Shown here: positions 29,200 to 39,504 of the stretch, one piece after another | How the letters are laid out: each line of letters starts with the position of its first letter | Numbering within the stretch: the stretch's first letter is position 1 | NCBI GenBank assembly: GCA_001875255.1 | Contig: MJAN01000002.1 | Location: forward strand, 62,001 to 126,000 | DNA length: 64,000 nucleotides | Direction of reading: 5' to 3' | Source: Candidatus Sabulitectum silens | Lineage (GTDB): Bacteria > Fermentibacterota > Fermentibacteria > Fermentibacterales > JCC-6 | Notes under the pieces: generated by a model | Told to the model about the DNA's origin: nothing | The model's database searches: none | The model's input: the letters and a program-made list of their open reading frames with translations, nothing else | Program-made: the position numbers and the translations under genes

Positions 29200-30523
29200 T
29201 TATTCCGTAAAGGGTTTGAGAACCTCGGCGAGATCCGGCTTGCCGATCTCCTGGAGGTCGTAGGTTACCTTCACGACCGGTTTGTCTATCTTAATGACCC
29301 TTCCGAGATCGAAGGGAGTTCCAACAACGACTGCGTCGCAGTCGATGGAGTTAATCGTTTCCTCGAGATCCTTCATCTGGGCCTCACCGTATCCCATTGC
29401 GGGAAGGATGGATGTTTCCTCGACACCGGGATAGTACTTGTCGAAGGTGTCCCTTATGGTGCGTACCGCATTGGGAACAGGGTTGGCGAACTCCACCGCG
29501 CCGTACTTCTCCGCGGCGACGAAACCGGCTCCGTACTCCATATCGCCATGGGTGAGGGTGGGGCCGTCCTCCACCACGAGGACCTTCTTGCCGTTTATGA
29601 GCTCGGGCCTGTCAACGCTCACGGGGCTGGCGCCGTCGATGATCCGGGCAGAGGGATTCACCCTGCGGATGTTCTTCCTTACTTCTTCCACATCTTCGGG
29701 ATAGGCGCTGTCGATCTTGTTGATGACAACTACATCCGCAAGCCTGAGGTTGGTCTGGCCGGGATAGTAGCCCACCTCGTGACCGGGCCTGTGGGGGTCG
29801 GCCACGGTTATGGTGAGGTCCGGGGCGTAGAAGGCGGTGTCGTTGTTGCCGCCGTCCCAGAGGATGATGTCCGCCTCTTTCTCGGCTTCCCGAAGTATCG
29901 CTTCGTAGTCTACCCCTGCGTAGATGACATTGCCCTGGTTACATGGGGTTCGTACTCTTCCATTTCCTCGATGGTGCAGTCGTGCTTCTTGAGGTCTTCG
30001 ATGGTGGCGAAGCGCTGTACCGCCTGCTTCACAAGGTCGCCGTAGGGCATGGGGTGGCGTATGGCAACCACCTTTTTCCCGGCGGCGGTGAGCTCTTCGA
30101 TCACCCGGCGGGTTGTCTGGCTTTTACCGCAGCCGGTGCGCACGGCGGTGATGGCAACAACGGGCTTCGTGCTCTTCAGCATGGTGCGCTGGGCGCCTAT
30201 CATGGTGAAATCGGATCCGGCGGCGTAACCCGGCTGGCAAGGGCCATAACGGTGCTGTCGGGAAGGTCGCTGTATGACATGACGCAGAGCTGGATGCCCT
30301 CTTTCTCGATGATGTCTTCCAGCTGCCCCTCGTCAAGTATGGGAATACCCTGGGGGTAAAGTTCTCCGGCGAGCTCGGCGGGATACTTTCTGCCGTCGAT
30401 ATCCGGTATCTGGGTAGCGGTGAATGCCACTACCTCGTAGCTGTCATCCTTGCGATACAGTGTGTTGAAGTTGTGGAAATCGCGCCCGGCGGCGCCAAGT
30501 ATCAGGGTTCTTGTTCTGCTCAT
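29200..30523 (-). CDS. Cyclic 2,3-diphosphoglycerate synthetase-like P-loop protein, two frameshifts
   Basis: The sequence resembles cyclic 2,3-diphosphoglycerate synthetase, known from thermophilic methanogens, where the product is a stabilising solute. The N-terminus is a Rossmann-like part (TLILGAAGRDFHNFNTLY). A P-loop follows (AVRTGCGKSQTTRRV), then WDGGNNDTAFYAPDLTITVA and LVVEDGPTLTHGDMEYGAG. Frames break near 30215 and 29935; about 440 residues are encoded. Bacterial members exist but their activity is mostly untested and they are often labelled GTPases, so I keep the name as a family label only. A large inverted repeat lies just upstream of its start. Confidence 0.85.
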
Positions 30524-30535
30524 TGCAGTCGTCCT

Positions 30536-30564
30536 TTCCGCAAGTAGAACATTTGCTTGCGGAA
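30536..30564 (-). promoter_or_regulatory. Inverted repeat before the diphosphoglycerate-synthetase-like gene
   Basis: Nine-base arms TTCCGCAAG and CTTGCGGAA match perfectly around an 11-base loop. The repeat ends just upstream of the AAAGGA Shine-Dalgarno and the ATG at 30523. It could be an operator or an RNA hairpin that affects translation. There is no T-tract, so it is unlikely to be a terminator. Confidence 0.6.
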
Positions 30565-30684
30565 GAGCAACAGCGAACCGTCCGGTTCGGCCTCTTCCAC
30601 CTTATCTGTGGATACCAGCCCAGGTGACTGGCTGGCTTCAAATCTCGCTCATGCGTGATGAATTGTCAATGCTTTACAAAAGGA

Positions 30685-31068
30685 TCAGTCGGTTTTCAGA
30701 CCGGCTTCGAAGAGCACGGATATGCCCGCTCCTGCCAGAAAGCCGGTGATCAGCCTTGCCAGGTTGGTGCTCTGGTAGAATCCGGCGAACTGAAGGGTGC
30801 CGTCCAGCACCAGCGGAACCATCATGAGCAGTCCCGCGGCGATTGAACCGGGAAGCTTCCTGAAGAACAGGAGAACCGCGGAAAAAGCCATCCCCAGCCA
30901 GAAGGAGGTGCATCTGGCGCACAGCCCCGGGGCCCAGGAAAAGGACCTTTCCGGCAACCTGTGGCATGTGATCTTCAACAGGGGTCTTATGAGAGGGCTG
31001 TCGGTGAATGCCCCGACGGCGAAAACAGCCGCAAGAAGGAAAAGCAGAAGGGAAGCGGGTTTTCTCAG
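30685..31068 (-). CDS. DUF2085-family membrane protein
   Basis: Several hydrophobic helices surround the family signature CHRLPERSFSWAPGLCARCT, which is followed by SFWLGMAFSAVLLFF. Function is unknown; the conserved cysteines suggest metal or redox chemistry at the membrane. The first ordinary start in frame is a TTG at 30978, but that would remove a clear first helix (SLLLFLLAAVFAVGAF) encoded just upstream. The frame is open to a CTG at 31068 that nearly touches the stop of the flavoprotein gene. Either CTG is used or a base is missing. About 127 residues are encoded. Confidence 0.72.
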   Translation of the reverse strand: MRKPASLLLFLLAAVFAVGAFTDSPLIRPLLKITCHRLPERSFSWAPGLCARCTSFWLGMAFSAVLLFFRKLPGSIAAGLLMMVPLVLDGTLQFAGFYQSTNLARLITGFLAGAGISVLFEAGLKTD

Positions 31069-31069
31069 C

Positions 31070-32438
31070 TCAGCCGTCCGCCCATGTATCGGTGCTCCAG
31101 TTGAACCTCTCCTTCACAGAACCGCTTCCGAGAACCTCCAGGGCGGCGTACTTACCCATCTCTATCGAATGGTCCATGTTGTTGTACCTGAAAAGCCCCT
31201 GCCTTCCGCAGCTGACGCTTCCCGGCAGGTCCTCAAGGCAGTCCAGCACCCTGGCGGTGTGTTCGGCATAGCCCTTCCTGTAGATGGGATAGGCGTGGGA
31301 GGCCCTGCTGGCATGGGCACCGGTAACCATGTTCCGGGAGAAGAGCCCCAGGTGCTCCGCACCGGGAGGGTGCTTCGAAGGAGCTCCTCGGTGGAGGCGT
31401 TCCAGATGTGGTCCCCCTCCATGCAGCTGAACTCGAACACGACCTGGGAGGGTGAGCGGGGATCGAAGTTCCTTGAAATGGAGAGGCGGTTGAAGAGATA
31501 ACGGTCCTCCGATGTGTAGATCCAGTGATCCCGGGGCTTCACATCCGAGTCAAGGAGAACCGCCAGGAAAACAAGGGAACGGAACTGGAGGGCCGAGGCG
31601 GACCGGTGAACCCTGTCGGGGAGAGCATCGCCGAGAAGCCCTGTGTACTCGTTTACTGGAATGGTGTTTATGATGCTGTTGCAGGAAAGGGTTTCTCCAT
31701 CGATCACTATTTCCCAGCGGTCCCCCCGCCTCTGCACCGAGGAGGGTTCCCTTGAATAGAGTATCTCTCCCCCCAGATCCCTTATTCGCCTTGCCAGGGC
31801 ATCTGAGATGGAACCGATACCCCCGGCGGGATAATGGAAGGTGCTTACCAGGCTCCTTACGGTTTCCCTGGAAGGGAACAGGGTTTCCCTTACAAGACCG
31901 GCAAGGCTGGGAACGGTTATCCGCTGGCTTGCCCAGTCGGCGCTCAGTTCCCGGGGTTCGATGCCCCAGAGCTTCCTGTTGTAGGGGGCAAGGTAGAGCT
32001 CGTAGAGCCCCCTTCCGAACCTGCTGAGAACCCAGCCTTCAAAGCTCTCCTGCTCCCTTGGTGAAAAAATGCCCCTTGCCTTCTCCAGTGCGAAGCTCAG
32101 CATCATTCCAGCTCCGCGGTGGAGGGGCATCCTTGAAAGGACGTTACCGAAGGACAGCGGGTAGTCGAAGTAGCGGTCGAGGAGGCGTATTCGGCTCACC
32201 CTTTCAAGCTCCATCAGGTCGATCCCCGGAAGCTCCTCCACGAACCGGAGGATGTCGGGGTTGGCGGTATGGAAACGGTGGGGCCCAGGTCGTAGGCGAA
32301 CCCGTCCTGTTTCATTGTACAGGCCAGGCCGCCGGGAAAGGGGTTCTTTTCTATGACCAGCACTTCCCCGCCCTGCCGGGCCAGCTCTTCCGCCGCACTA
32401 AGACCCGCAAGCCCGGCTCCCAGAATGACCGTTCTCAA
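31070..32438 (-). CDS. FAD-dependent oxidoreductase similar to UDP-galactopyranose mutase/protoporphyrinogen oxidase, two frameshifts
   Basis: The N-terminus is an FAD-binding Rossmann motif (TVILGAGLAGLSAAEELARQ), followed by NPFPGGLACTMKQDGFAYDL and, after a frameshift near 32285, PHRFHTANPDILRFVEEL. This order is shared by UDP-galactopyranose mutases and related amine-oxidase-fold proteins. ELYLAPYNRKLWGIEPREL also fits. A second break lies near 31375. About 455 residues are encoded, starting at TTG 32438. It could act on a nucleotide sugar, as suits the envelope genes nearby, but a desaturase or porphyrin role cannot be ruled out. Confidence 0.75.
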
Positions 32439-32442
32439 GTAT

Positions 32443-34041
32443 CTATCTCTCTTCCTCTATCCAGACTATCCTCATGGTGTTGTCCGGTTCGATGGGGGAC
32501 ACACGGGAGATATGGCTGGTAACCGCCTCCAGAAGTGATATCCCGGCGTAGGATGCCTCATGCTCCAGCATGATGCCGTAGCCACATTTCCCTGGGCAAG
32601 ATATCCGGTGGTTACCAGAACATATACCTCTTCCGGATCCAGTGGTTCTCCGTTCACCATGGGCTCCTCTATCTTTTCTCCGTCGGGGCTCAGCTGGTTC
32701 CGCCGGCAGGTGAAGCCGGATATCTCCATGTCACGCCTGCGTCCCTGCATGCCTGTCTCAAGTATCTCAAGGAGTTCCGCTCCGGTGAGCTCAAGCAGAT
32801 AGAGGTCCTCCTCGAAGGGGATCGCCGTGTAGACGATGCGGGGGGTTATCGGCCCCCTGGGTATGGCTGCCCTGATGCCTCCGCGGTTCAGCAGACCAAC
32901 ATCGGCACCGGTTTCCAGCCGGATGGCGTCGCTGAGGAGGCGGCCCATGGGATGCTCGGCGCCCCCCTGGGGATCTCGGATACTGCTTCACCTATCACGC
33001 TGTCCATACCCGCCTCGGCTATCTCCCTGAACCCGGAGATGAGTTCATGCTGTTCAGGGTCCGGCCAGAACCTGTCGTGGAGAAGGCTGATGTACTCTTC
33101 GCCGTCGGGGGTGTCATATCCGATGATGGACCCCGTTTCGGTGTCGATGGCCAGCCTGATGTGGCCGATGCCGGTTCCGTTGGCGTACCCCTGAACCACT
33201 ATGGTGTGGGTTAAGGGGTTTACCCAGGGCTCCCGGAGGCCACATGGGTGTGGCCGCTTATGATGAGGTCGATCCCCTCCACGATACAGGTGAGCTCGGC
33301 GGAGTTGTAGGCGAAGTCCTTAGTGTACTCCATCCCCTGGTCCCAGGCGCTGAACACCCTTTCCAGGTATACGTCTGAATCGGGGGGGTGCCCCAGATGG
33401 GAAACCAGGACCACGAGGTCGGCGCCCTGCTCCTGTACCTCCGCCATATATTTCTCCACGGCGGGGAGTTCCGGGGCTATCACATAGCCCTCGAGGAGCT
33501 CAGGATCCACAAGGCCGTAGGTGTCCGATGTGTTCACACCGATGAAGGCCACGTCCAGACCGCCTATCTCCCTGAAGATATATGGCAGCACAGGCGGCGG
33601 TATCTCGCCCTGGTCTGTAAGGAAATTCGATGACAGAACGGGGAAGTCAGCCAGTTCGGAATTGGTTATGGCAACCTGGGCGCCACGGTCGAAATCGTGG
33701 TTGCCCAGTGTCATCATGTCGTATCCCATGGAGTTCATCCATTCCATCATGAACTCGCCTGAGTTGTAATTGCCCAGGGGTGTGCCCTGCCAGATGTCTC
33801 CGCAGTCCACCAGAAGGAAGTGTTCCCCCGAGGCCTCGCATTCCTCCCTTACCTGGTTCACATAGGTGGCTATCCAGGCTCCTCCCCCCATTCCCGGGGG
33901 GAAATCCGGGTTCATGAAGGAGGCTTCCGTGGGGGCAATACCACCGTGTATGTCATTCGTGTGAAGGATGTTCAGATAGATCAAGTCTCCCCGGGAAAAC
34001 CCGGTGATGACCAGAAGAAGCGCGGCAATCATTCTCAGCAT
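32443..34041 (-). CDS. Secreted 5'-nucleotidase/2',3'-cyclic phosphodiesterase family, three frameshifts
   Basis: It has a signal peptide (MLRMIAALLLVITGFSRG). A calcineurin-like metallophosphatase domain follows with ILHTNDIHGG, VDCGDIWQGTPLGNY, MTLGNHDFDRG and ISGHTHVASG. The C-terminal nucleotidase domain has EHPMGRLLSDAIRLETGADV and NRGGIRAAIP. About 530 residues are encoded, the usual family size. Frames break near 33235, 32950 and 32580. In the periplasm or outside the cell it would dephosphorylate nucleotides for salvage. It ends five bases before the flavoprotein gene's start, so the two are probably co-transcribed. Confidence 0.92.
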
Positions 34042-34054
34042 TGTACCATCCCTT

Positions 34055-35225
34055 CTAGAATGTCTTCGTCACGCCGAGGGATAAGGCCGTTCTGCTGGAC
34101 TCCATGACCAGTGAATCTCCGTAAACGAAGGTGGGAAGTCCGTCGGCCTGGTACTGATCCCACCTCACCGGTGAGAAGGCCAGGGCTGCATCCAGGGAAA
34201 CGTCCCCCATGATCCAGCCTATCCCGACTGTGAAACCCATCCTGTCCAGGGCGCTTGAAACCGGGGAACTCTCGTAGTTGAACCCAGTTCTTACCATGGC
34301 GCTTCCCGGAAGGGTGTTCTGCACCCCGGCGGCGAAGCCCCAGCTGTTTCTCAGGTCGGTTTCCTCTCCGCCGATCTCCACCGAGGAGGTTCCGCTCCAC
34401 CAGAAGTCCGCGGCAAAAAGGCTCTTCAGCCTGTTGCCCGGGCTGTAAAGAATCCCGGAACGGGCCTTCATGGGAAGGGTGAGTTCCGTTTCGTAGTTTT
34501 CCACGGTGTACTTCCAGTCAATGGGCTGCTCTATGCCGGCGGTGACTTCCACCCTGCCCAGGTCCGCCAGCACCGAGCCCCTGGCGATCATTCCGGAAAA
34601 TCCGTTTCGGTGTCAACGGCAACATCCGGTTCGGTGGGATCGTCATGATCCATGAGGTACTCCGAATCCCTGGTTCCTGTGAGGTAACCGCCGCCGGCGC
34701 CGAAGGAAAGGATGTTACCGGCGGTGTAGCTTCCCGCCAGTGAGAACTCGCTGAGGATCCCGCTGACATTCAGGGTTTCCTCCGCCACCCTGACATAGCT
34801 GTTGTCATTGATCACCCTCTGGTAGTCATAACTGAAGGTGGATACCGCCCTCCATCCGGCGGAGGCGGCCAGGGCGCCTTCGGACATGGACAGGGCCACC
34901 CCTCCGGGAAGGGGGGTGAAGTTCTGGTTGTAGGCGTATTCCGCCTCGCCCACCACGCCACCGAAGCTGTCGTATACCCTTCTTGTTCTCTTTTCGATAT
35001 CCAGCACCGTGGCGCCGGTTGCCCGGCGGTGAATCCCCGGGGCAGCTTTGAGGCCATCACCGGGTTCTCAAGGGCTCCCTGGGGAGACCCGTCGGTGAAC
35101 CATGTGCCGCCCATTCCCGCCGAGGCGGCTGAACCAGCCATGCCGCCGTTTCCCAGCCACATTATCTCCGGAAGGCCGCCGGAGATGGCCAGAAGGATGA
35201 TCATTCCGCCTGCTGTGATTCCCAT
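34055..35225 (-). CDS. PorV/UPF0164-like outer-membrane beta-barrel protein, two frameshifts
   Basis: It begins MGITAGGMIILLAISGGLPE, a signal-like start. Next comes GMAGSAASAGMGGTWFTDGS, the glycine/alanine entry motif of PorV-type barrels, and an asparagine-proline turn (ALENPVMASKLPRGF). Alternating strands fill the rest, and it ends in a phenylalanine (LGVTKTF), the usual signal for the barrel-assembly machinery. Frames break near 35020 and 34600; about 389 residues are encoded. The role may be carrier or transport. It lies beside the HhH/barrel gene and another PorV-like gene on the same strand. Confidence 0.75.
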
Positions 35226-35237
35226 AGCTCCTCCTGC

Positions 35238-37669
35238 CTACCAGCGAATATCGAGCTGGCAGCGAATGCCGTAATCGGTGACATGATCACCGAAATCAGT
35301 TACTGTTTCATCCGGAGAACCCTGGTAGTGGAACTGGTCTTCGGGGTCCGGCCTATAGAATCCGTTGTGGGGGAAAAAGGTGTCCTTCCTCAGGAACTTC
35401 AGCCTCAGCTGCAGGTTGCTGGAAAGGGTGTTCTTCAGTGTAACGTAGAACTTGGTGCCGTCGCCGTCCAGGAAATCTATTCCCGTGTCCTCGAACTCCC
35501 ACTGGCTCATTCCATTGGTGGTCCAGAAGGTGCTTCCCCCCAGAACGGACAGTTCCGGTGTGAACTCGTGCTCGTACCGAAGGGCGAGGAATCCCCCGTT
35601 CATGTTCCTGTCATCTCCGTAGAGGGGATTGGGGGTAAGGCCCACATTTCCGTACCGGAGTTCGATGCTGAAGTAGTCGCCGCCCACGGGAAGGGAGAAT
35701 GTTCTGAAGGTGAACTCCTGGGTCCTGGAGTTGGTGGGGACGATGGCCTTGGCGTTCAGCTTGTCCTGGAACTTGTACTTCAGCCTGAACCGCACAGGCC
35801 ACACCGGGCGGTACTCCACCTCACCCTGGAACCTCAGGTTCTCGGTGTTGTAGGCAAGGTTCCGCCAGGTATCCAGATAAACCCTGGTGAATGTGATCCT
35901 CTGGCTTACCTGGAACCTGGTCTCGATGTACACACCCTCCTCCGGTTTGGGAACCGGAAGGTCCGCGAGCTGGGAAGCCAGGGGGTCGTTGAGCCTGTAG
36001 GGGCTCTCGAACACGGTGTCGTCGAACCTGTGCTGTTCTGCGAAACCCCTGTTGTAGGGATTCATGAAGTCCAGCGCGTACTTCCTGTAGGATGCGGTGA
36101 CCTGAAGCCAGTTGTTCTGCCAGCTTGCAGTGGTAAGGCTGGCCCAGGCGCCGTTGTCCTGGCGTACCGCCTCTATCTCCGCGCTCATGTTCCTGAAAAC
36201 CGTCTGGGCTGCCCCTGCCACATAGCTCAGCCTGTCACCGGAGGGCATGTGGGCGTATTCCGGGCAGTTCCACACATAGGAGTCGTTGGGAATGTCCATA
36301 CCGGCCACCAGCGGGTTCAGGGAATCGCTGTAGAGAATTCCAAGACCGCCAAGGCCCAGGGCGGTCCCCACCGGAAGGAAGTCGCCCATGTCATAGAAGG
36401 CGTAACCGCCGTAGGTGGTTTCCTCCAGGACATCGCTGTACTCCTCGGTCCTGAAATCCCCCTGGAAGAGAGCGTTCGGAGTGCCGTCGAGGTTGGTTAT
36501 GGCGTCCCTCGGTGTGTATGAACCGAAGGCGTAGGCCAGAACCGGCCCCGCCTCTATCTGTGCAGCCCCTCCGAAGAGGGCGCTCTGCCTGGAGGAGGTG
36601 AGGTCCGGTGTGAGCCCCCAGGTCCTGTATGTGTTCCTGTACATAAGCTCATCGGAATTGTCTATCAGCAGACCCTGGGCAAGGGAAAGGCGATAGTTGC
36701 CGGCGATAACCTGCTTCACGAATCCATCGTCATGGAAGGAAAAATAGGCCTTGCCCACGTCGAACCTGTGGTTCACCGGGGCGTCGAGACCGGCGATGAG
36801 CTGGTTTCCGGCCAATGAGTTTACCCCCCTGGAAATCCTTGCCCCGGCACGGTAGCGGTCTCCCATGCCAACCTTGACCCGGTGGGTGAACCCGGGAACA
36901 TCCCGGGCCTCCAGGAGCTGGTCGTACTGTGACTGAAGCCTGGTGATCAGGGCAAGGCTGTCGATGGAGGTGGAGGAAAGCTCCCGTCCCCCTTCCAGGA
37001 TATCGCTGATGGCGGATTTCATCTCCGAGAGATGGCCTTCGATGCCGTCCTCTATTCCGAACCGGCCGGAACCGTCCTCATATATGAACCTGTAGCTTCC
37101 GAAGAAGTCCCTTGAGGAATAGTCCGGTTCCCGTATGGAAATGAAGTCACGCATGTTCCTGTAGCCATAATAGCGCAGGTTCTCGGTGCTTCTGAGGGAA
37201 ACCACCGAAGACACCGGCCAAGTGTTCTCAGCCTGGCGTCCACCGCAGCGGCGTCGGTGAAGCTCACCCTGTCGAGGCTGCGAAGGTCCCACCATCTGGC
37301 GCCGTTCACCGGCATGGGCCGAAGCAGCAGGTCTTCCCAGTACTCCACCGCCGCGTCGCCGGGGCCGTCCTCCGTGGCCAGCCGCTCCATCACATCAAGG
37401 ACCCTTGGGGTTATGTGGTCTTCCCCGGGGGGAAGAACGATGGTGTTCTCCCGGAGCCAGAGAAGGTCCTCCGGGGTGAACATGTCAAGCTCGATCACTT
37501 CGTAGATACTTTCAAGGCCGCCTGTGTCCTGTATGTGGCGGTAAAGAACCGTTGCCTGTTCCGGCGTCAGGCCGGCGAGGGCCTCCAGTTCATCCAGGGA
37601 AGCGGAGTTCAGATCGAACCCCGGGGGCACGGCGGCCAGCATTGAAGCAAGCAGCAGGCTAAAAAGCAT
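35238..37669 (-). CDS. Helix-hairpin-helix protein with large outer-membrane beta-barrel, one frameshift
   Basis: This is a roughly 810-residue exported protein. After the signal peptide (MLFSLLLASMLAAVPPGF) comes a ComEA-type helix-hairpin-helix, DLNSASLDELEALAGLTPEQ, with a second copy near GGLESIYEVIELDMFTPEDL. The rest, from about residue 150 on, consists of aromatic beta-strands of an outer-membrane barrel (RVKVGMGDRYRAGARISRG, then YFSIELRYGNVGLTPNPLYG). It ends with RCQLDIRW, an aromatic terminus. A frameshift near 37220 splits the N-terminal 150 residues from the barrel. HhH domains usually bind DNA. A periplasmic HhH fused to a barrel suggests DNA handling at the outer membrane, but that is inference. 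Confidence 0.82.
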
Positions 37670-38471
37670 ATGTCACCCCGAATGCGTGGGAAAGGTTCAG
37701 CTCGGGGTGGGTCTGAACTGCGTAGCTGGCCTCTATACCCTGAACCTTCGCTGTGAATCCCCCGGTGAGGACCGCCGGGCCGCTGATGGCACCGGCGTAA
37801 ACCGTGAGGGGTCCAAGTGGAAGCGATCCCCCGGCCCTGACCCTGGTTCCCCTGAAGTCCCTGGAGAGGGCAAAGGCCGTAACCACGCCGGTTGCCGGCT
37901 GGTAGGAAAGGCCGGCGTCCATCTGGCGATGCATGTACTCCCCTGAGTTCCCTATTCGGGATTCGAAGGGGTTCTTCATCGCCGCGGCGAAGGCCCACCT
38001 GTCATACATGGTTACCCTGAAACCGGCGTTGACGGAGAAAGCGGTGGCGGAGCCGTAGCTGCTTACGCCGTCCTCTATGGCCACACGGGAGATCACAGGC
38101 TGAATTCCCAGTGAAAGGTCCCTGGTGAGCTTTCCCCCGGCGGTCACCGCGAGGATCTGCTCGTTGTAGAGTTCCCCCCCGAACCATCTGGCGCTTCCGG
38201 CGAGGTTCCAGTTATCGGTAATGCCGGTTCCACCGTCGATCCCGGCGGTGGTGAAATCGATGCTGGTGTATGGAAGCTTTCCGGAGACGGCGAACATGGT
38301 GCCCCTTATGCCAGCCGCTGCCGCCGGGTTCCAGAGAACACCCTCCACCCCGTCGAGGATAACGCCGGTTCCTCCCATGGCCATGGAGGGGATCCCCATC
38401 TCCATCTCCTCGAAGGCGCCCAGGGCGGGAAGGGCAAGACAGAGGAGGGCCGCTGCTGTAAATACTCTCAT
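37659..38471 (-). CDS. PorV-family outer-membrane protein, intact
   Basis: This intact barrel protein of 270 residues has the signal peptide MRVFTAAALLCLALPALG. The typical opening EMGIPSMAMGGTGVILDGVE and LWNPAAAAGIRG (the NPA turn of PorV/PorQ proteins) are present, and it ends FGVTYAF. I choose ATG 38471 because AGGAGGG lies six bases before it; an earlier ATG at 38489 overlaps the upstream gene. In Bacteroidota, PorV-type proteins shuttle type IX secretion cargo; other members occur without that system. The stop overlaps the start of the HhH/barrel gene by 11 bases. Confidence 0.82.
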   Translation of the reverse strand: MRVFTAAALLCLALPALGAFEEMEMGIPSMAMGGTGVILDGVEGVLWNPAAAAGIRGTMFAVSGKLPYTSIDFTTAGIDGGTGITDNWNLAGSARWFGGELYNEQILAVTAGGKLTRDLSLGIQPVISRVAIEDGVSSYGSATAFSVNAGFRVTMYDRWAFAAAMKNPFESRIGNSGEYMHRQMDAGLSYQPATGVVTAFALSRDFRGTRVRAGGSLPLGPLTVYAGAISGPAVLTGGFTAKVQGIEASYAVQTHPELNLSHAFGVTYAF

Positions 38472-38481
38472 TATTTCCCTC

Positions 38482-39484
38482 CTATTCAAGCGGAGCCGCG
38501 ATTACCACGGTTTCGGTTGTGGTGAGCCTCCGGCCGTCGGGATATACCCCTTCGAGGCAGAGAAGATACTGCCCCATGGGCAAGAATTCGTTCCAGTCGT
38601 CCCGGCCGTCGTAGCTGAAGATGTCCCCGGCGGGGGAGTTGGTGGCCAGATGGGCAAGGTCCCTGCCGGCCCGGTCGAAAAGGGTAAGGTTGAACCGCAC
38701 TCCCTGGGGTCCTCCGTATTCTATGGTCATGGTTTCGCCCAGATCAGGTGCGAAGGGGTTGCCCGTTACATCCAGGTGAAAGAAATTGTCCACCGAGGGG
38801 TTGAACACCGTGAGGTCGGTCTGATACCTTGGCAGAAGCTGGTATCCGGAGTCGTAGGGCTCGGTGGAGTCGTACTGGCCGCCTATGCCCTTAAGGAAAA
38901 GCCGTGTGCCCACGGTAATGCCTGAAACATCGATGCCTGTGCTTTCGTTCACCCTGACCGGCACCACTGTCTGCCCGTTCCAGACGTCGAAGTTGTATCC
39001 GCCGCCGGCGAAGGAGGGGGAGGTGGCCACGGTGACCCACTGAACCAGGCCGGGGTCTCCCACGGCAAGGAGCAGCCCCTCGAGGCTCTCTGAAACCGGC
39101 TGGTTCCTCACCAGCTGGAAAGGCTGTGGCATACCGGGTTGCCCACATACTCGTAGTCGTTCACCGATAAGGGAGATATCTCGGTGAGACCGTTATAGAA
39201 CATGATCTCCCCGGTTATCAGCCACTCCTCCCCGGGCATGAGGTCCTGGGGGGCTTCAAAGGCGTAGACATTGATACCCGCCGTGGCGTCCTGGGCGTAG
39301 AAACTCACGCCGCTGGTGGAGAAAAGGGTGGGTTCACAGGTGGCAACGGCGCTGATGGTAACGGTCTGACCCAGGAGATCGGGTACTCCGTTGCCATCGG
39401 TATCCACCCTGGCTTCGGCTACGGTGAGCACCTGGGCGCCGGCAAGACCGCAAAGCAGCATCACCGGCAGAAAACCTTAGTCAT
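38482..39484 (-). CDS. Exported protein with OB-like N-terminus and FlgD-Ig-like C-terminus, two frameshifts
   Basis: The start ATG 39484 follows GAGGGAGG. With one C restored near 39466 it encodes the signal peptide MTKVFLPVMLLCGLAGAQ. The N-terminal domain (LTVAEARVDTDGNGVPDLLG, then GVSFYAQDATAGINVYAFEA) resembles OB-like domains found in secreted bacterial nucleic-acid-associated proteins. The C-terminal 90 residues (RFNLTLFDRAGRDLAHL, GDIFSYDGRDDW, PMGQYLLCLEGVYPDGRR) match the FlgD-Ig/sorting-domain pattern common in FCB bacteria. A second break lies near 39125. About 333 residues are encoded. It lies 11 bases before the PorV-like gene, so the two are probably expressed together. Confidence 0.75.
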
Positions 39485-39504
39485 CGTTCCTCCCTCTTGC
39501 GGCC

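Noticed and set aside
37659-38471. PorV-like protein as proof of a type IX secretion system
   Set aside because: No other Por/Spr/Gld component is in the window, and PorV-like barrels exist in lineages without that system.
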